From Planococcus citri (Eukaryota; Arthropoda; Insecta; Hemiptera; Pseudococcidae): a DNA stretch of 64,000 bases. The stretch is from the NCBI RefSeq assembly GCF_950023065.1, contig NC_088677.1, positions 90,111,469 through 90,175,468 of the forward strand. The letters run 5' to 3'. The notes under the pieces are model-generated. The model was given only the letters and a program-made list of their open reading frames with translations, searched no databases and had not been told where the DNA came from. Numbering within the stretch: the stretch's first letter is position 1; each line of letters starts with the position of its first letter. This document shows positions 25,165-38,394 of this stretch, one piece after another. The translations under genes and the position numbers were made by a program.

Positions 25165-26460
25165 GATTGTGTTTTAAAACACACTACTCGTTTCACGTTG
25201 AAAACCCAATAATATTGTTCGCATGAACGAAAATAAAACACGTATTTTTAACACATTCATAGAGAAATAAAAACGTTTCTACAGCTACACACTACACAGT
25301 AGCTTTCTTATCAAAGAAAAACAATGCGTGTAGCGCGTGGTGCGGGTGCGCGCGGCGTTACGCTTATCAACAATTCAGTGTTGCCACATTTGCGCAAACA
25401 AAACGTACTATTTGTTTTTTTATTTTTTCACGTAATTTTTGAAATTTGACTATTATTGTACTTCAACTTCCAGTAAAGTAAAATAATCAATTTTTATTAC
25501 GTACTTCGGACTTTCGAGTACCTACGTTATTTTTTTCTTTAAAAAAGTTGATTTGTTCTTTGTTAAGGCCTACACAATACACAATGCAGCGACCGGCGAG
25601 CATCATTATCACGCGTAGGCTTAAATAAAAAATAATTGACGAAAATCTCCCGCAAAGCTCGACGAAGGTTTTCTTTTCTTCATTTATTTCTACTTCCTAT
25701 ACGTATAAAAACGAAAACGAAACCATTAATTAACCTAACCTAAATTGAACGAATTAAAATTAAAATTGATGTAAGACGACAGCATTGAAAAAATCACAAA
25801 TAGCTACGAAAACAGCCTACAAAAATACAAAATACCAGCAAAATTTTACTCGAATAGGATACGGATAATCACACGTTACTTGGACAAGAAGCAAAAAACC
25901 AGGAAGTTGGCCTACATTTTATGATACCATACACGAGACATTCAATTCAAAAATAATCTAGCACGTGAGTATACGACAAAAGCCCACAAACATACGAGTA
26001 CCTACTAGTAATATACCTATTTGCAGGCAAACGGCGTGACATAATTTCGGCATAGCCGCAATAAAAAATTACGCGAATTAACGTTATTAGTAACGTTACA
26101 CTTGCACAATCATAAGTATGGTACTATGTACATACGTACATCTACATACTAACTTCGATGAATAAAAAAAAATTAATAAATACAGAATCAGAATACACAT
26201 CGTGTGATCTATCAATTACATATGAATTATTTATTAAAAATAAAAATTGAAAAATCTTGTTGAAGTATCGAATACTTGTGAATAAAGATCGAGGATCGAG
26301 CTGAAAAGCTTGAAATACAGGATGCAATTTCTGAGGCATTTGAAATACATACCTACCTATTACACCTTATAGACCATTTAATTTTACATTCGTGGTCACA
26401 AAACCGCAATGCAATAAAAAAACATGTTTTGTGATTCACTGAACCACGATCAAGGTGTTC
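25165..26460. other. intergenic stretch upstream of NGDN
   Basis: The first 250 bases probably include the NGDN promoter and 5'UTR. A slightly GC-rich patch (25330-25380, GCGGGTGCGCGCGGCG) is visible. The rest is AT-rich, with no supported exon or repeat. Confidence 0.4.
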
Positions 26461-28140
26461 AACAAATAGAACATTTTTCGACTCAAAATTTTTCTATTCA
26501 TTTTCAAACGAAAAAAAAATGGAAAAAGTGATTAGAGTTGATAGGCAAATTAAATGTAAAGTTTCTAAATTTGATGGCAAAAATAGAAAAAAAAATCAAA
26601 ACTTTTTTGCAATGTTGACAAAAAAGCTAAACTTTCAAGTTGCAAAACGTAGAACTTATAGCAGCACATTTCTTGTAAATATATTTCATTTTGAGGGGTG
26701 GAGGGAGGAGGCAAGCGAAGGAAGAAGGATCAAAATTTTCTCAGGTCATAATTTTTCTACATGTTATATCAATAAAAACTAGAAAATATAAAAAAAAAAT
26801 CAAAATTATGAAAGGATAAAAGGGCAGGATTTCTTTCACAATTTTGACAAAATGGCAATAATTCCGGGTACCAATAAAACAGATTATTAAGCAGAAAACT
26901 TTTGCAAATGCTTCAATGAGGTACGGGGAGTAGGGGGTCGGATACAAACATTTCAATCAAAAATTTGTCAGATCAAAATTTTCATATTTTCAGAAAAAAA
27001 AAACGAAAAAATGACAAAAATTGAAATTCTGAAGGGAGAAGACGTTGAGAAAATTTCTAGGTACACTAGAAAAAATTGGGATTTTTTTATACAATTTTGC
27101 CAAAAAAAAAAAACAGATTTTTGAATAAATAGAGAACAAAAGTATTCGTGTGTTCTTATGAGATGAGGGGTAGGGAGAGGTTTCCCGGTTTTGAAAAGAT
27201 CTAAGTAGTAAAAAATTAAGCTACAAGAGTTCTCTGAAAGAAAGTTAAACAAAAAGGGCAATTTCTAAAGTTTTATTGAAAAAATGTTAGAGAAGTGGAA
27301 GTTTTTTTCGCATTCTGGCAAAAAAACAGACCTTCGAGCAGAAATGTTTTTCAATGTTTCATTGCAGGAACGGGAGAAGGGAGGGGGGGTTAAAATTTAT
27401 TAAGGTTAAGATTTGTTTGGGTCAGAATTTTTCCATATTTCAACAGAACTGGAAAAAGTAAAAGAAACTAAATTCCAGACAGAGAGAAAAAATGGACAAT
27501 TTCAAAGATCCACGTTCAAGTGAAAATGATGAAAAATTAGGGACTTTTTTGCATATAGATAGATAAATTGCAAAAAATTTTTTTTGAAAGTCCTTTATGC
27601 AGAAATTTTTTCAAAGTAAGTAATCCAACGAGGGAAGGCAGGTGGCAAAAGTTGATTAATTTAAAAGTCAAAATGTTTCCATTTTCTTTTAAAAAATCAA
27701 AATTTTGAAAAAAAATTACAAAAAAAACGAAAAAGTATTTCAAAATGAATAAAGAAGGATAAAAATTGGAGAATTTCCATGTTTGATTCAGAAAGTGGAA
27801 AAAACGGAACTTGGAGCAGAAATTTTTTTCAAGTGTTCCAACGAGGAAAGGAAGGAGGGGAGGCAACATTTATCAAATTCGAATAGAAAAAAAATATCAA
27901 AATTTAAAATCCTGAAAGAAAGAGAAAGAATTGAATAATTTTGGAGTTTGATAGAAAAATTGCGAAAAAATTACTCATGTTTTTTTGCATTTATCCAAAA
28001 CAGCAAAACAGCAAACAAAGTTTCCGAGTCTTCTAATAAGAGAGCGAGAGGCTGGTCAAAATTTATGAAAGCCAACATTTTTTTAGGTCAGAATTCTACT
28101 TACTATTTTCAAAAATAGACAAAAATGATGGAAAATCCGG
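26460..28140. repeat. degenerate tandem array, unit about 230 bp
   Basis: A recurring block reads roughly TTTTGCCAAAAAA, AGCAGAAATTTTTTTCAA, a purine-rich GGGAAGGGAGGGG patch, TCAAAATTT, then AAAATCAAAATT. I count about six or seven diverged copies, with G-rich patches near 26700, 26925, 27170, 27370, 27640, 27850 and 28045. Copies differ strongly, so the array is old. No coding potential is conserved between copies. Confidence 0.65.
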
Positions 28141-28380
28141 ATTATTGTATGTACGACTTATTCACAATTTTGGCAAGACATCGGCACAAATGTATCAAGC
28201 AGAATCAAGTAATATCTATACTTGTACATATCAGTTGTATCGAGACGAACTTTCAGAATTTTTAGACAGTTTCAACCAACGGCAACGTCATTTCGAGCGA
28301 CGTATTTTACAATACATACTCATATTTGCAAGCACGTGAGACCTCATGTAAAAAATATATATTTTTTAATCAATCAATTA

Positions 28381-30040
28381 GTCCGGCATATGACAATAGG
28401 AGAAATTGCACCCCCCCCCCCCACCGATCCTCCGGGACCCTAATGAACATTTTAAAGCAAACTCGCCCAAAAAAAAAGTTGGCCTTACTTACAAAATGTG
28501 CGGCCATTTTGATTGGCAGGTCAGCCGAAATTGCAGATTTTGCGTTTCAACATAGGACTTGCACGAAATTTTTCAAAGTTTACAAACGTAGATCGAAAGA
28601 TGAAGCAAAAATTTATCACCTGTCAAAATTTCAAGTGTTAAAGTGCGTTTTTCGATTTTTGGTGAATTTTTGAAAATCCAATTTAAGCCAAAAATGAGGG
28701 AAAAAATCAAAATTTTACCAAATTGACCAAGAAAGCTGAAATTCGGGATACACCCTATTTTCGACATGCCAAATCGGTTGAAAACAGTTTCAACCCGTTT
28801 TGAACAGTTCCGGAGCCTCCAGCAGATTTTTGAAACTCGAAATTCCCACAAAATTCCATCAAATTGAAGTTGTAAAGCTGAAATTTATTCTAAAAACTAA
28901 TTTCAATACGCTACGAAGTACTACAGGTGAATTTCAAGTCGTTTTGGAGCCTCCAGCGACTTTTTTGAAAATTCTTGAAGCCTCCAGCAGATTTTTGAAA
29001 CTTTTCATTTTCACAAAATTTCATCAAATGGAGATGGAAAGCTGAAATTTAATCTACATTCCAATTTTAACAACCTCTGAAGACGACTTCAGGTGAGTTC
29101 GAGTCATTTTAGAGCCTCCAGCGACTTTTTTGAAACTTATCATACTGAGATGGAGAGTCGAAATTCATTCTGCAAACTAATTTCAATACGCTACGAAGTT
29201 GACTGCTGGTGGATTTCAAGTCGTTTTGGAGCCTCCCGCGACTTTTTGAAAGGTTGTATGGCGTTTTTTTGGAAAATTGAAATTTCCTTAAAGTTGCTGG
29301 AAGCTTCAAAACCATTTGAAACCACCATGTAGTCTGCGAAGTAAATTTCAGCTTGCCAACTCCATTTGATAAATTAATGTTGCGGGAATTTCGAGTTTCA
29401 AAAATCTACAAGAGGCTTCAGGAATTTTCAAAAAAGTCACTGGAGGCTCCATAACGACTTGAAATTCACCTGCAGTACTTCGTAGCGTATTGAAATTAGT
29501 TTTTAGAATAAATTTCAGCTTTACAACTCCAATTTGATGGAATTTTGTGGGAATTTCGAGTTTCAAAAATCTGCTGGAGGCTTCAGAACTGCTCAAAATG
29601 GGTTGAGACCGTTTTCAATCGATTTGGCATATGTCGAAAATAGGATATATCCCAAATTTAAGCTTTCTTGGTCAATTTGGTAAGCTTTTGATTTTTTCCC
29701 TCGTTTTTGGCCTAAATTGGATTTTCAAAAATTCACCAAAAATCGAAAAACGCACTTAAGCACTTGAAATTTTGACAGGTGATAAATTTTTGCATGATCT
29801 TCCGATCTACCTTTGTAAGGTTTGAAAAATTTCTTGCAAGTCCTATGTTGAAACGCGAAATCCGCGATTTCGGCTGACCTGTCGATCGAAATGGCCGACA
29901 TTTTGTAAGTAAGGCCAACTTTTTTTGGGGCAAGTTTGCTTTAAAATGTTCCTTAGGATGTCCCCTTTAAGAAAAAAGTTGTCCCGGAGGATCGGCCGGG
30001 GGGGGGGTGCAATTATTACTCCTATTGTCATATGCCGGAC
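28381..30040. mobile_element. foldback repeat element, copy 3 (complete, TA target duplication)
   Basis: The element is 1660 bp. Both ends read GTCCGGCATATGACAATAGG (inverted) and both are flanked by TA, the duplication typical of Tc1/mariner-type insertion. The arms are long: roughly 28381-29050 pairs imperfectly with 29360-30040. Within them are C or G runs, the block AAAATGGCGGCCATTTTG, and several CCTCCAGCAGATTTTTGAAA sub-repeats. No transposase frame is present, so it would move only with an enzyme from elsewhere. It is the reference copy for the two truncated copies and the older relic in this window. Confidence 0.85.
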
Positions 30041-30042
30041 TA

Positions 30043-32768
30043 TCGTGTTGCTCTTTTCTAGATCCTAAACCAAAAAATTAGGTTTTCGAGCTTTTTTAAA
30101 CGGTTTTTCATCCTGTTGGTGCTATATCGTCGGAGTTCTTCTTCATTGTAAGAATCCATAATCTGACCAATGCAGGTCGAATGTGCACTGCGTCGGTGCG
30201 TAGTGCGTACTACAGGATTTCTTTGAGGTGGTTTCAATTTTTGTAAGGTTTTCTCGATATGGGGCTCGAAACGTGGCGCAAATTAATCTCAAGTTTAAAT
30301 AAAAGCACCGGATTTGCGTCCTCTGCCTCTTACTGCAATAATCAAATACATAGCAAGGTAAGGTAAGGGTAGGACTGGCAGAAATGAGGATGGCAAAGGT
30401 GGTCAGCAGTTCCACCTTCAGAGAAGAGTCCTATGGTAGAGTTACTACAGATGATTAGCTACTCGGCCACTTAGGTCTTGCACACTGCTTCATACACATG
30501 TACATAGCCTTTAAATTATTGGTCGGGGAGAAATTTAGAACGACCGGATGAAAAATACAGCTGCTAGTTAATACATAGTTAGAGGTTGAGGTACTCGATT
30601 GGAAAGCCTTGACGGGCTCTTGTCACTATAAGAAAGAAACAGATTTTACAGATAAGCATCGCTCCCCTCCCCCACTTGAAGCCCTTTTTCTTAGATACAG
30701 GTCGTTACATCGTGACACAAGTAGGTAAGGTATCTTTTCAATGAAAAATTCCAACAAGAGTGAAAGGGTTGAAGTGAGCGTACCGTACGGCGCGCGGCGT
30801 AAGGCGTACAAGGAAAACGAGAGTAGCACTTAAGCAGGCTGTTTAACTCTTTAGCACAGGTCAACGCAACTCGACAGGTCGACACGGGCTCGGGCAGTGT
30901 AGTAGCTGCTAGCTGGCAGCAGCACAAGTCACAGTCACACTCGTGACTCGTAATCGATATTTAGATTAGAAGTAAGAAAATTTCGCCTAGTGCTCATGAC
31001 CGAATTTTAGTGGGAGTACGAGTACCACGAGTACGATGTACGACGACGACGACGACGACGTCGCTCTTTTTCGCGCGTCGTTACAGCACTAGGAAGTGAA
31101 AAAAGGACGGAAAATAGGACTAAACAAAAACAAAACCCGAGGCGATTACCGAAAGAACAGCTGACGAGCTGTACTCGAACCGTGTACGACAAGTCGCGCT
31201 CCTGTCGCGACTTTGGCGTTCGCGGTCGCCGACCACGCTCCCACTAGCTTCACGTTTACGTTCGTCGTTCGCGTTCGCGTTCGCGAGATTATCGCGCGAA
31301 TCACCAGTTACGTGTACCTACAACTCGTACGTAATACTCGTATATCGGTACATGTATGTATATTTTGTATTTTTTTCCACGACCTTGACTCGGTAAAAAA
31401 AAAATTGCTGCTTAGTGTTCTCAGTCAGTTCGGTAGTTGAAATTGCACAAAAAGACAACACTGGTGAATTAATACCCGATAGGTGGAATATTTACGAGTT
31501 TATCTCTCCTCATTGCTGGCCGATATAAATGCTAATAATGTGATATAAATAAATAAACGCGAAGTCAGTTCACCGCGAACAGATAACCAGTCATTACGTA
31601 TCCGTTCGTTCGCGCTGCTCAATGCTTCGCTTTCAAAGCTTTTGTTTTCACGTTTGAAAAAAAAAACTCCGAACATCGCATAAATATGTAAACTCTGCAG
31701 CAGCGCGTTCAAACTTTCGCTTTCTTTTTTCTTTTTTTTTTCTTTTTTTTCCGGTTGCAATTTTCGCTTTTTATTTATCGACGCGATCGCGGTTACTTTC
31801 TACGTATACGTACTTCCTTCGAACGATTTTTTTTCTTTGTTCGAGTTTTTTCCCCCCCGTTTTCGACTCTCGCGTGTTCGCAATTTTTTTCCTAGTTGGA
31901 GTAAAATGACGAAGACAAACGATGCCGACACGAAAAACAAAAATTTGCAACTTACAACCTGTAACAATGACAAATGCACCCACGATAACTTTCACGACAA
32001 CGCGCAACAATCTTTGCTCTCAAAATCAGGTAAACAATCAGATTGGATTTACGAGTTTTTTTTCACCTCGCCACTGTAGGTACGAGTGTGATTTTATGAA
32101 ATTGATCTTTGACGTTTCTGGGTACCTATTTGATTGATTCTTTGCCAATGTAACATATCGCATTCGAATATTACTCAATTGGCGACGATTAGATATAACT
32201 ACCTATACGAAGTAACCTCGATGTTTTTTTTTTTTACCTAATATTAGTTCGTTCGTATTATTCATATTTTTTTCTCTAATTTTCTCGCGTTGATACCGAA
32301 TATTTTCCCTCGGTTTCATAAAATCATATTCGATAACTATACAAAAAAAAATAAAGGCTCCCACCAAATCCAAAAATCAACTTTTCGCAACCCAATTCAC
32401 CTACATTTCGCACGAATATCGATTTACTACAACAACTACTACTACTACTACTACTAGTCGTACCTACCAAATCTGAACCCCTTGGCAATATTTTTTTCAT
32501 TTCCGTGTTTCGTGAAAATGCGCGCGAAAATGTTACAGTTCCAACTCCAAGCGGGTGCTCGCTTTCGCTTTCGTTTATTCAGCTAATTGTCGATTACGAT
32601 TTGAAAAAAATCTTACCTCTCTGAAACAAAAAAGAAATGCAAAAATAACAATCAATATCGATGACTAATAAATTCTTTTCAATTTTTTTCTTTGTATTCG
32701 TTAGACTGTGTAACAGGAATTATTAAATCGTAATTCGTATAGGTATATAAGTAACTGCAGGATATAAG
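30043..32768. other. noncoding stretch, possible promoter region near 31 kb
   Basis: Mostly unexplained DNA. A less AT-rich zone at about 30770-31310 contains a (CGA)n run at 31038-31060 and many CpG, which could be a promoter region for a plus-strand gene. One possible first coding exon (31906-32029) is listed separately. Confidence 0.35.
31906..32029 (+). CDS. possible first coding exon of an unidentified gene
   Basis: From an ATG in the context GTAAAATGACG the frame runs 41 codons and stops at a donor-like TCAG|GTAAAC. The peptide is hydrophilic and rich in Asn, Asp, Lys and Thr, with a CNNDKC-type pair of cysteines, and the codons look fairly regular. It follows the CpG-richer zone by about 600 bases. 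I found no partner exon that could be proved; the genes at 55.9 kb or beyond the window are candidates. It may also be a chance frame. Confidence 0.25.
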
Positions 32769-33399
32769 TCGTTGCTTTATTAGGAAAAGGTCGTAACTAC
32801 AATTTAAAAAAAAAATGAGATAGTGGTATCATTGGAAAGAGAATTTTGTCCTCTACATGATGCAACACTTCAAATTGAATTTCGATGTTTTTTGTTCTCG
32901 CAATAGCCGAAAACAAATGGTTTTAAATACACGTTTTCAAAACCGTTACAATGAAAAGGTTCTAAATGATATTGTTTCTCAGATTGAACCTATTTCTTTT
33001 GATTTTTGTAATTTATTGGTAAGAAAAGTCATTATAAACACATAATTTCACGCAATTTCACTGATAAATTGCAGAAAATCAACCTCATCACCCTAAGGAT
33101 ATCGTTCCTGTGTATTTCTTATGGGCTTTTGATGAAAAAAGCTTGACTTAAGGTGAAAGTTCCTTTGTTGAATTTTACTTTTTTCAGTTCAGAGTTCCTC
33201 AAATAAAAAAATGAAAAATCAGTGCTACCAGGATGTTTATTTTGAAAATTAGCAGGAAAATGATTGCGATAACCAAATGTTCTCTTACCTCATCTAAAAC
33301 TATCAAGTGTACTTGATAGAATGCTCTTTAAAAATTAAAATGCGTTTTCTGAGAAATCAACTTTCATGTAATTACGACCTTTTCCTAATAAAGCAACGA
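32769..33399. mobile_element. MITE with 32-bp inverted ends, hAT-like
   Basis: The ends TCGTTGCTTTATTAGGAAAA (32769) and its inverse (to 33399) match over 32 bases with one difference. The flanking octamers GATATAAG and AGTATAAG agree at six of eight bases, which fits a decayed 8-bp target duplication as in hAT elements. The interior (631 bp overall) has no transposase. Confidence 0.7.
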
Positions 33400-35794
33400 A
33401 GTATAAGATTACACACGTATTTGTCGATTATATGTATTTACGATCGAATTACTTCTATCGTTTGATCATACCACCGGCATATGGTGTACTAACGTCCACA
33501 GTACCTCACTACCCACTCGTACCTATACCTACCTGCTGCGTACTTGTCGAATAACATCGTAAATCTAAAAAAAAAATTGAGATTTCAAGTTGAAGTTAGC
33601 TTACTCGTATGCACTTGCAAAGGATTGCCAAGTTATGGAAAAGAGGGATGTTTATCTTCTAAAAGAATGAAGATATAAGATTTCAGGTTTAAGCAGTAGA
33701 AGTACAAAAGAAATTAAACGGGTATAAATAATTCGTTAGAGAAAATCAGTCACTATAATTTTCGGATCTACTTAACCTTCGAATTGTTACATCGAGGGAA
33801 TTCCCACTTTCAGTTTCCGGAGAAACTTCATCATTATACATACTTAGTTATATAAACCAAATATGTACTTACACATCTGTAAGCACGTGAAATAAAAGTA
33901 AAAAAAAATTAAAAGGTGCATAAGCATGAGCGGCTGCTTTTCACACTTGCGATAATGGCCCAGTTTTAAATAAAGATAGCATGTGAGATTCTAGGTCGAC
34001 CTAGGTCATTGCCCTCAAAATTCAATATCATTTTTAGGGTTCTATAACAGAGCGATTGAAATTAAAATCAATTATTTTTACATACGTGATTTCGTGTTTT
34101 GAAATTTTTTTTCTCAATATTACACGTTAATTATGCCAAAACGTAGAAAATATAGCAATTTTGAAACCGGGAGAATATTTTTGCAATACAGTGGCGCCGA
34201 TTTTTTGGTCGTTCTTGTCAATTACAAAAATTCTAAAAAAATATCTAAAAACTTACGAAGTGTTTTCAGTTTTTTTTTTATTTTTTTGATAAAAATTGAT
34301 TCGTCTAGTTGAATAAACAACTGCTAAATTTCGAATTTAACGAATATTCTCTAATGAAAAATTGTTGCAAAACAACCTCGAAGAAAAGTTTCAAATTGAC
34401 GATATTTTCGTTCAATTTTCAACGAAATTCGAATTCGCAGAATTTACGAGTAATAAAACAGAATCTAACCCGAATCGCAATTTTTTTGATTTATTTTCAC
34501 TTCTGCCCAATTTTTTTTGACGAGAAAATCGACATGAAAACAATTTTAATATTTTCGACATTTCTCAATTTCAAGACCTCCGACTGCACGTCAAAACAAT
34601 AACAAAAAATAATGACATTTTAACCCTCTAATACGTAGCTAGAGAGGTCAACTTTTTTTTCAAAGGTTTCCTACTCGAACTAAATCATCTCATCATAACG
34701 TCGCATCCCAATCCGAGGCGTCTCATTTCTCTTTCCTTACTCAGCTGGTTCGTTTATTGATTTTTACCTCACAAAAATGACTGACGAGACGAGTGACGAC
34801 CTGACGACGTAATTCTTTAATTTTTATCTCGAATAAGAATTGAATTAATTTTTTTCACAACTGTTCACGTTCCACGGAAAAATATTACCTATATAGGCCA
34901 CTATTTTACGTTAAATTCGAAATTTAACCTTGTTTGAAAACGTGACAAGTTACGTCATCTTGAATTAGGCGCCGATAATCGACTATATACGAGCTTTAAT
35001 CGTGTCAAAGTCGCGTACCTTTTGAAAGTGTCTCGGGATCAAATATGATAAGAGTTAGAATTACACTGTCGTAGTCTTCGTCCTCACGAATTTCAACTTA
35101 GGCGAAATAGCAAGACACCCCCCCCCCCCCAGCATATAAGTTAGGGTGGGTCGACCGAAAAAAATTTGGCGAATTTCGACCAAACTCAGCAAAAACCTTT
35201 CACTCGAGTTGAAAGTTACTCGGAAATTTGTTCAACTCCGGAGGTACCCCTGGACGAGAGAAATGGGCTCCCAAAGGCTCAAAGAGGGGGCATTTTCGAA
35301 AAAAATGTGTTTTTTTGCTCTTGTTGCTACCCAACCTGTTTCCGGAAAAATGTCCCAAGTCGCAAATGAAAGTAAGTATTTGAGATTCTGTGTCAATCTA
35401 TGGCTATTGCCGTCAAAATCCAAAACCATTTCTAGGGTTCTACCGATGATAGTCGAAAATTTGCAAATCGTTTATTTTTGGATAAATTTGTGTTTTGAAA
35501 ATGTTTTCTTCGCAAATAGGTTTTTCGTGTCAACTTGGCGAAAATATTCAAAATATCATTATATCTTGAAACGCAATAGTACCAATTCTTTTGTCATCAC
35601 TGCCAACATAAAAAAACTCGAAAAATTGTTTGTATTGAGATTGGCAATGTTGACCAAAAAATTGGCACCACTGAGTCGAATATTATACGCATTTATTATT
35701 CCAACCACCGAAAGATACGATTTTTGAAACTGGGAAAACATTTCGGAATACATTAGGTAGGACCCCATTCACGGCCTCTAACAAATTTTTTTGA

Positions 35795-36200
35795 CTTTAA
35801 CCAATTGGGGGAGGTTCTGGGAGCCATGGGTGTGGTCAATTTGAAAAACTAAGGCTATATTCGTGTTCAGCGATATCGAAAACATACTATTTCATGTGTC
35901 ACCTTTGAAACCATTTTTTTTTTTAGGTTACCAACCCCTTGGGGAGTTGTTGAAGGCCATGGATGGGTCCAACCAAAAATCTGACGTCATATTTGTGTTC
36001 AACGTCACCAAAAACATACTACTTGATATGTCGCACGAAAAAAACTCTATTTTGAACTTTTACCCCATTTGAGGAGGTGCTGGGGGCCGTGGATGGGGTC
36101 CAATCAAAAATCTAACGTCATATTCGTGTTCAACGTTACCAAAAACATGCCATCCGATATATCACATGCCCCAGACTTTTTTTCGATAGTTTTGCCCAAA
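35795..36200. repeat. tandem repeat, three units of about 140 bp
   Basis: Three consecutive units share CCAATTGGGGGAGGT-like, GGGCCATGGATGGG-like and TCATATTCGTGTTCAACG-like words followed by CCAAAAACATACTA. The second and third units are most alike (CCATGGATGGGTCCAACCAA versus CCGTGGATGGGGTCCAATCA). Confidence 0.75.
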
Positions 36201-36954
36201 ATTGGGGGTGGGGGTGCTCCCTCTCCATCAAGTGATCCCATCTCGAAACTTAAATATTTCAAAAAAGCATCAAAAGGTTCATCTATGGAAATTTTTTCAG
36301 AATTTTAAATGGTAGCTCCCACTTACAGCGCCATTTTGAAATTTAAACTTTCAATTTAAAAGTTCAACTTTCAACTTTTGAAAATTTCAAAATGCTTAAA
36401 AAGTTCAAAATTCAATACGCTTTCGAACTGTGAAATCAGTTTTGATCAAAATACCATAGTTTTGAAGGAATGCGCTGCTGGAGTTGAGTACCTCGAGACA
36501 ATGTGAAAATAATGGAAGCCCCCCCCCCACCCGCCATCTTAGTGGGCTGGGACCAAACTGATTGCGGGTTTCTTACTTACTGGGTGGGTAGATATTGTAA
36601 AAAAAAATTGAGTGAAATCGAAAGACATGACCCAAAAACGTTGGTCGAATTGACATGGAATGAGAATGACCCAATTGCTAATTTCAAAAAATTAAGAAAA
36701 ATGGCCAAAAACTAGTCAATTTTTTCAATCAATTAAAACTTTTTGAAATTTGAATGAATAGTGTCCTTTTTTTGGATGAAGGTGCAAACTTGAAAACTCA
36801 TCCCGATTTTCATTTTGCTCCAATAATAACGAGGAATTTATCGAAAGCTCAAGATGCGTCGAGTACCTGCTTCTGAAAATGAGCGAAGATCCAATTTTGA
36901 TTTCAAGGGCCCCAAATTTGGGGAAAAGGTGTCCTGAAATCAACGTAATTTCCT

Positions 36955-37320
36955 AAAAATTGTTTTTTTTCTTCTAAATCGTATTTCAACCTCGAGTCTA
37001 GAATTTGCATCGATTCGGTACCATGGAGGGATATACGCCCAAAAAGCCAAATTTTTGGAAGTTTTGTCTCCATCCCAAAAAAATTGTGAAAACACTGGAG
37101 AATAAAATACGAGACATTTCTGTACATCGGATCATTGGTATGTGGTGAAAATTTTGAATCATTTCCCCCCATTGTAAAGCAGGGGGGTGGAAAAACTCTT
37201 TCAAAACTTGGAAAATTGTTCTTCTCTAAATCGTATTGTAATCTCAAGTCCAAAATTTGAACGGATTTAGTTCCATGGTGAGGCGGATGACATGCTCCTA
37301 AAACCAAATTTTTGAAATTT
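36955..37320. repeat. tandem duplication, unit about 245 bp
   Basis: TTCTAAATCGTATTTCAACCTC, GAATTTGCATCGATT and CCATGGAGGG near 36975-37030 recur as TCTAAATCGTATTGTAATCTC, AAATTTGAACGGATT and CCATGGTGAGG near 37223-37280, each followed by CCAAATTTTTG. Confidence 0.65.
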
Positions 37321-38394
37321 TTGGACCCTATTTCAAAGCATAGTATCGATGTTGCTACATATTTTTACCCCATACAGGTGCATTGACCAAGATACAAGAT
37401 AAGCATTTTATGTGGTACACTTATAGTATCCTTACGTAAAATAACAATGGCGCATTACTTTTTGTCAAGTATAGAATGCATCATGCAATTGCACCGCGAG
37501 CCTCACCTTCAGCTGGCATAATAGATACTTTATAGTTCCAACTTCTTCACCTATACTTTTGATTTATGATTTATCGCATCGCGATCGTGATAACGCCCCG
37601 GTGCCGTGGTGTGGCGCGGCGGCGTCATAAGTTGATAAATACAATAATGAGCTTTAAGCTCGTAGTGTGCAACGTGTGTATTTGTTTTTTAATGCAGTGT
37701 ACCATACCCCTTTTCTACATTATCTACGTACTTACGATCCGGGAATCTTTTAAATAAGTAAATGAAACACGAAATGGATACCACTAATCAATCGTGAAAT
37801 GAAAATGAAAGACCACTAACAATTAGCATTCTTTATATCCCGCGATATGCTCACGTCAGTACCCAGCACTCACGGCACACAACTCAATCCCAAAAGCAAC
37901 AAAACCTTCACCAATACCAACGTCCAACACAGACATAGAGTCGCCTGCTGCACTGCGGTTAATTCGTACGTACGAGTATGTATAAATACCCAGCAACCCA
38001 CAATGTACAGTGTACAGTGTACACAAGGGAACGTCGCGTCGCGCCGTCTCTTTTACCCCGTCCTCTTTCTACGTACCATGAAAAACAAAAACTTGTCGTA
38101 ATTCTCACAGATGGACAATTCCCAGTGGAACCTGCGTGCACGAGTACGTAAATGTACCTCCATAAACGCGAATACCGCACATCCCATCAGAAAGATATTC
38201 AAAAGGTCAGAGTAAAGATACACGTAGGGATATAACGATCAAAGTACAGTATGCCTCGTAGGTTTTGTTCGTGGTATTATTAACCATTAGCATTGGCATT
38301 AGCTATATGATTTTTAGGTGAACCACTTGAGAATATTTTAGCATAGTAAAATGATATTCGTGAAACAATTCATCCCCAAAACCATTTTGGAAAC

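Larger units (their letters stand above)
33400..38394. other. repeat-rich noncoding region
   Basis: No gene supported. Diverged copies of one sequence occur at about 33980-34260 and 35370-35760, sharing GAGATTCT, TTTCTAGGGTTCTA-like and TTTTGAAACTGGGA-like words. A block at 35150-35290 (GACCAAACTCAGCAAAAACC, GAGTTGAAAGTTACTCGG) recurs at about 57548 and, inverted, at 59210-59290. Poly(C) lies at 35118-35131. Two tandem repeats are listed separately. From 37350 to 38390 the DNA looks unique but without exons. Confidence 0.45.

Noticed and set aside
35118..35131. C-run as a possible structural or regulatory element
   Set aside because: Isolated homopolymer with no neighbouring motif. Such runs occur at several places in the window, mostly in repeats.
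35146..35727. Plus-strand frame of 193 codons
   Set aside because: It spans two repeat families found elsewhere in the window, starts in repeat DNA and shows no family motif.
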